A stretch of DNA of 64,000 bases from Marinobacter bryozoorum (GTDB taxonomy: Bacteria > Pseudomonadota > Gammaproteobacteria > Pseudomonadales > Oleiphilaceae). The stretch covers positions 1 to 64,000 of the forward strand of contig NZ_JAKZAH010000007.1 of NCBI RefSeq assembly GCF_023156245.1. The letters are read 5' to 3'. A program made the position numbers and the translations under genes. The notes under the pieces are model-generated. The model did no database searches and had not been told where the DNA came from. It saw only the letters and a list, made by a program, of their open reading frames with translations. Positions 62,564 to 64,000 of this stretch are shown one piece after another; positions within the stretch are counted from its first letter, which is position 1; each line of letters opens with the position of its first letter.

Positions 62564-64000
62564 ATGAGCATTCTGCAACACTTCAAAGACCGGTATGACC
62601 AGACCCAGGAAGAAGAATACTCCCTGGAGGAATACCTGGAGATTTGCAAAAACGATCCAGCCGCCTACGCCACCGCAGCCGAGCGAATGCTGCTGGCAAT
62701 CGGCGAACCAGAATTTATCGACACGTCCCGAGACCCGCGCCTGTCGCGCATCTTTTCCAACAAGGTTATCAAGCGATACCCGGAATTCTCCGAGTTCTAC
62801 GGCATGGAAGAGGCGGTGGAAAACATCGTGTCCTTCTTCCGCCACGCCGCCCAGGGCCTGGAAGAGAAAAAACAGATTCTCTACCTGCTGGGCCCGGTGG
62901 GGGGCGGCAAGTCCTCCCTGGCGGAGAAGCTCAAGTTCCTGATGCAGAAAGTGCCCTTCTACGCCATCAAGGGCTCGCCGGTGAACGAGTCGCCCCTGGG
63001 GCTGTTCGACCCCCTTGAAGACGGCCAGATCCTGGAAGAGGAATACGGCATTCCCCAGCGCTACCTCAAGCCCATCATGTCCCCCTGGGCCGTCAAACGC
63101 CTGCACGAATACGGTGGCGACATCAGCCAGTTCCGGGTGGTGAAGAAATACCCGTCGGTACTGGACCAGGTGGCCGTCTCCAAGACCGAGCCCGGTGACG
63201 ACAACAACCAGGACATCTCGGCCCTGGTGGGCAAGGTGAATATCCGCATGCTGGAGGACTTCTCCCAGGACGACCCGGACGCCTACAGCTTCAGCGGCGG
63301 CCTGTGCAAGGCCAACCAGGGTCTGATGGAATTCGTGGAGATGTTCAAGGCCCCCATCAAGGTGCTGCACCCGTTGCTGACTGCCACCCAGGAAGGCAAC
63401 TACAACACCACGGAAGGCATGGGTTCCGTGCCCTTTGATGGCATCATCCTGGCCCACTCCAACGAGTCCGAGTGGCAGACCTTCCGCAACAACAAGCACA
63501 ACGAGGCCTTCCTCGACCGGGTTTACATCGTCAAGGTGCCCTACTGTGTGCGGGTCACCGAGGAAATCGAAATCTACCGGAAGCTGCTGAAACACAGCTC
63601 ACTGTCCGGCGCCCCCTGTGCACCGGATACCCTGGATATGCTGGCCCAGTTCTCGGTGCTGTCCCGTATCAAGGAACCGGAAAACTCCAGCATCTACTCC
63701 AAGATGAAGGTGTACGACGGCCAGAACATCAAGGACACCGATCCCAAGGCCAAGTCCATCCAGGAGTACCGGGACTCTGCGGGCGTAAATGAAGGCATGG
63801 ACGGGCTGTCGACGCGCTTTGCGTTCAAGATCCTGTCCAAGGTGTTCAACTTCGACACCACCGAGGTGGCAGCCAACCCGGTGCACCTGCTCTACGTACT
63901 GGAAAAACAGATCGAGCAGGAACAGTTTCCGGCGGAAGTGCAGGAGCGTTATCTGCGGTTTATCAAGGAGTTCCTGGCACCCCACTACGTGCAGTTCATT
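62564..64000 (+). CDS. prkA: PrkA family serine protein kinase / AAA protein (partial)
   Basis: The gene runs off the window, with 479 residues visible of about 640. The start MSILQHFKDRYDQTQEEEYSLEEYLEICKNDP is canonical for PrkA (YeaG). The AAA Walker A is LLGPVGGGKSS (108-118) and the sensor region includes GIILAHSNESEWQTF and FLDRVYIVKVPYCVR. In enterobacteria yeaG lies with yeaH and ycgB, is sigma-S dependent and acts in nitrogen and stationary stress. The downstream partners would lie beyond the window. The frame is uninterrupted. Confidence 0.95.
   Translation, partial: MSILQHFKDRYDQTQEEEYSLEEYLEICKNDPAAYATAAERMLLAIGEPEFIDTSRDPRLSRIFSNKVIKRYPEFSEFYGMEEAVENIVSFFRHAAQGLEEKKQILYLLGPVGGGKSSLAEKLKFLMQKVPFYAIKGSPVNESPLGLFDPLEDGQILEEEYGIPQRYLKPIMSPWAVKRLHEYGGDISQFRVVKKYPSVLDQVAVSKTEPGDDNNQDISALVGKVNIRMLEDFSQDDPDAYSFSGGLCKANQGLMEFVEMFKAPIKVLHPLLTATQEGNYNTTEGMGSVPFDGIILAHSNESEWQTFRNNKHNEAFLDRVYIVKVPYCVRVTEEIEIYRKLLKHSSLSGAPCAPDTLDMLAQFSVLSRIKEPENSSIYSKMKVYDGQNIKDTDPKAKSIQEYRDSAGVNEGMDGLSTRFAFKILSKVFNFDTTEVAANPVHLLYVLEKQIEQEQFPAEVQERYLRFIKEFLAPHYVQFI

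Overview
The window looks like chromosome from a marine gammaproteobacterium of the Marinobacter type. This is inferred from the high-GC coding style, the conserved gene blocks (rplU-rpmA-obgE-proB next to ispB; tktA-epd-pgk-fba; metK-ahcY-metF) and the protein flavour, not from a database match. No rRNA, tRNA, CRISPR array, transposase or prophage module was found. Most of the window is ordinary housekeeping DNA. The accessory signal is concentrated at about 0.3-5.8 kb and 48.3-50.4 kb and in several intergenic repeats.

Layout: 0-5.8 kb holds the tail of a histidine kinase, a P-type cation ATPase broken by an internal deletion and frameshift, and small hypothetical genes, including a two-gene unit of a cytosolic protein plus a lipoprotein. 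5.8-13.5 kb holds mscS-type channel, ubiX and mpl, a pyrophosphate-type phosphofructokinase, and the proB/obgE/rpmA/rplU ribosome-GTPase operon. 13.6-21.5 kb holds ispB, dadA, yciH, a lipoprotein, yigZ, and a Cpx-like kinase/regulator pair diverging from a CpxP/Spy-like periplasmic protein with a GTAAA direct-repeat box between them. 21.5-21.9 kb holds no protein gene but carries a CsrB-like small RNA (eleven AGGGA/AGGA motifs, many in hairpin loops) with a GacA/UvrY-type upstream box.

22-34 kb: a ComEA-like protein, the lutABC lactate oxidation operon with an overlapping EamA transporter, gloA, and a two-gene envelope unit made of a flippase-like membrane protein and a large protein that fuses a catalytically degenerate metallophosphoesterase domain to a glycosyltransferase. 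Then come DUF523/DUF1722, a solute-binding protein, a DUF481 outer-membrane protein and trhO. 34-43 kb: a DsbA-like protein, cbpM/cbpA, a PH-domain protein, and the tktA-epd-pgk-fba central carbon cluster. Together with the pyrophosphate-type PFK, this cluster suggests reversible, gluconeogenesis-friendly sugar metabolism.

43.3-48.3 kb is the S-adenosylmethionine cycle: an ArsR-methyltransferase fusion regulator (SahR-like), metK, ahcY and metF, with two identical-architecture operators (ATATCAA-N6-TTGATAT), one before the regulator and one before metK. 48.3-50.4 kb is a lower-GC patch with an M15-peptidase-like protein and two lipoproteins. 50.4-64 kb: a polar amino acid ABC transporter, two inverted copies of a hairpin repeat whose arms covary while an AGGGA-type loop stays fixed, bioA, rsmE, an HDOD protein, a YihY/BrkB membrane protein, a hydroxyacid dehydrogenase, tpm, a DUF6351 esterase-like secreted protein, and the start of the PrkA kinase gene.

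The most interesting items are the pseudo-phosphoesterase/glycosyltransferase fusion, the CsrB-like RNA, the AGGGA-loop repeats (which resemble CsrA-binding hairpins), the SahR-like operators, and the two small gene cassettes of unknown function.
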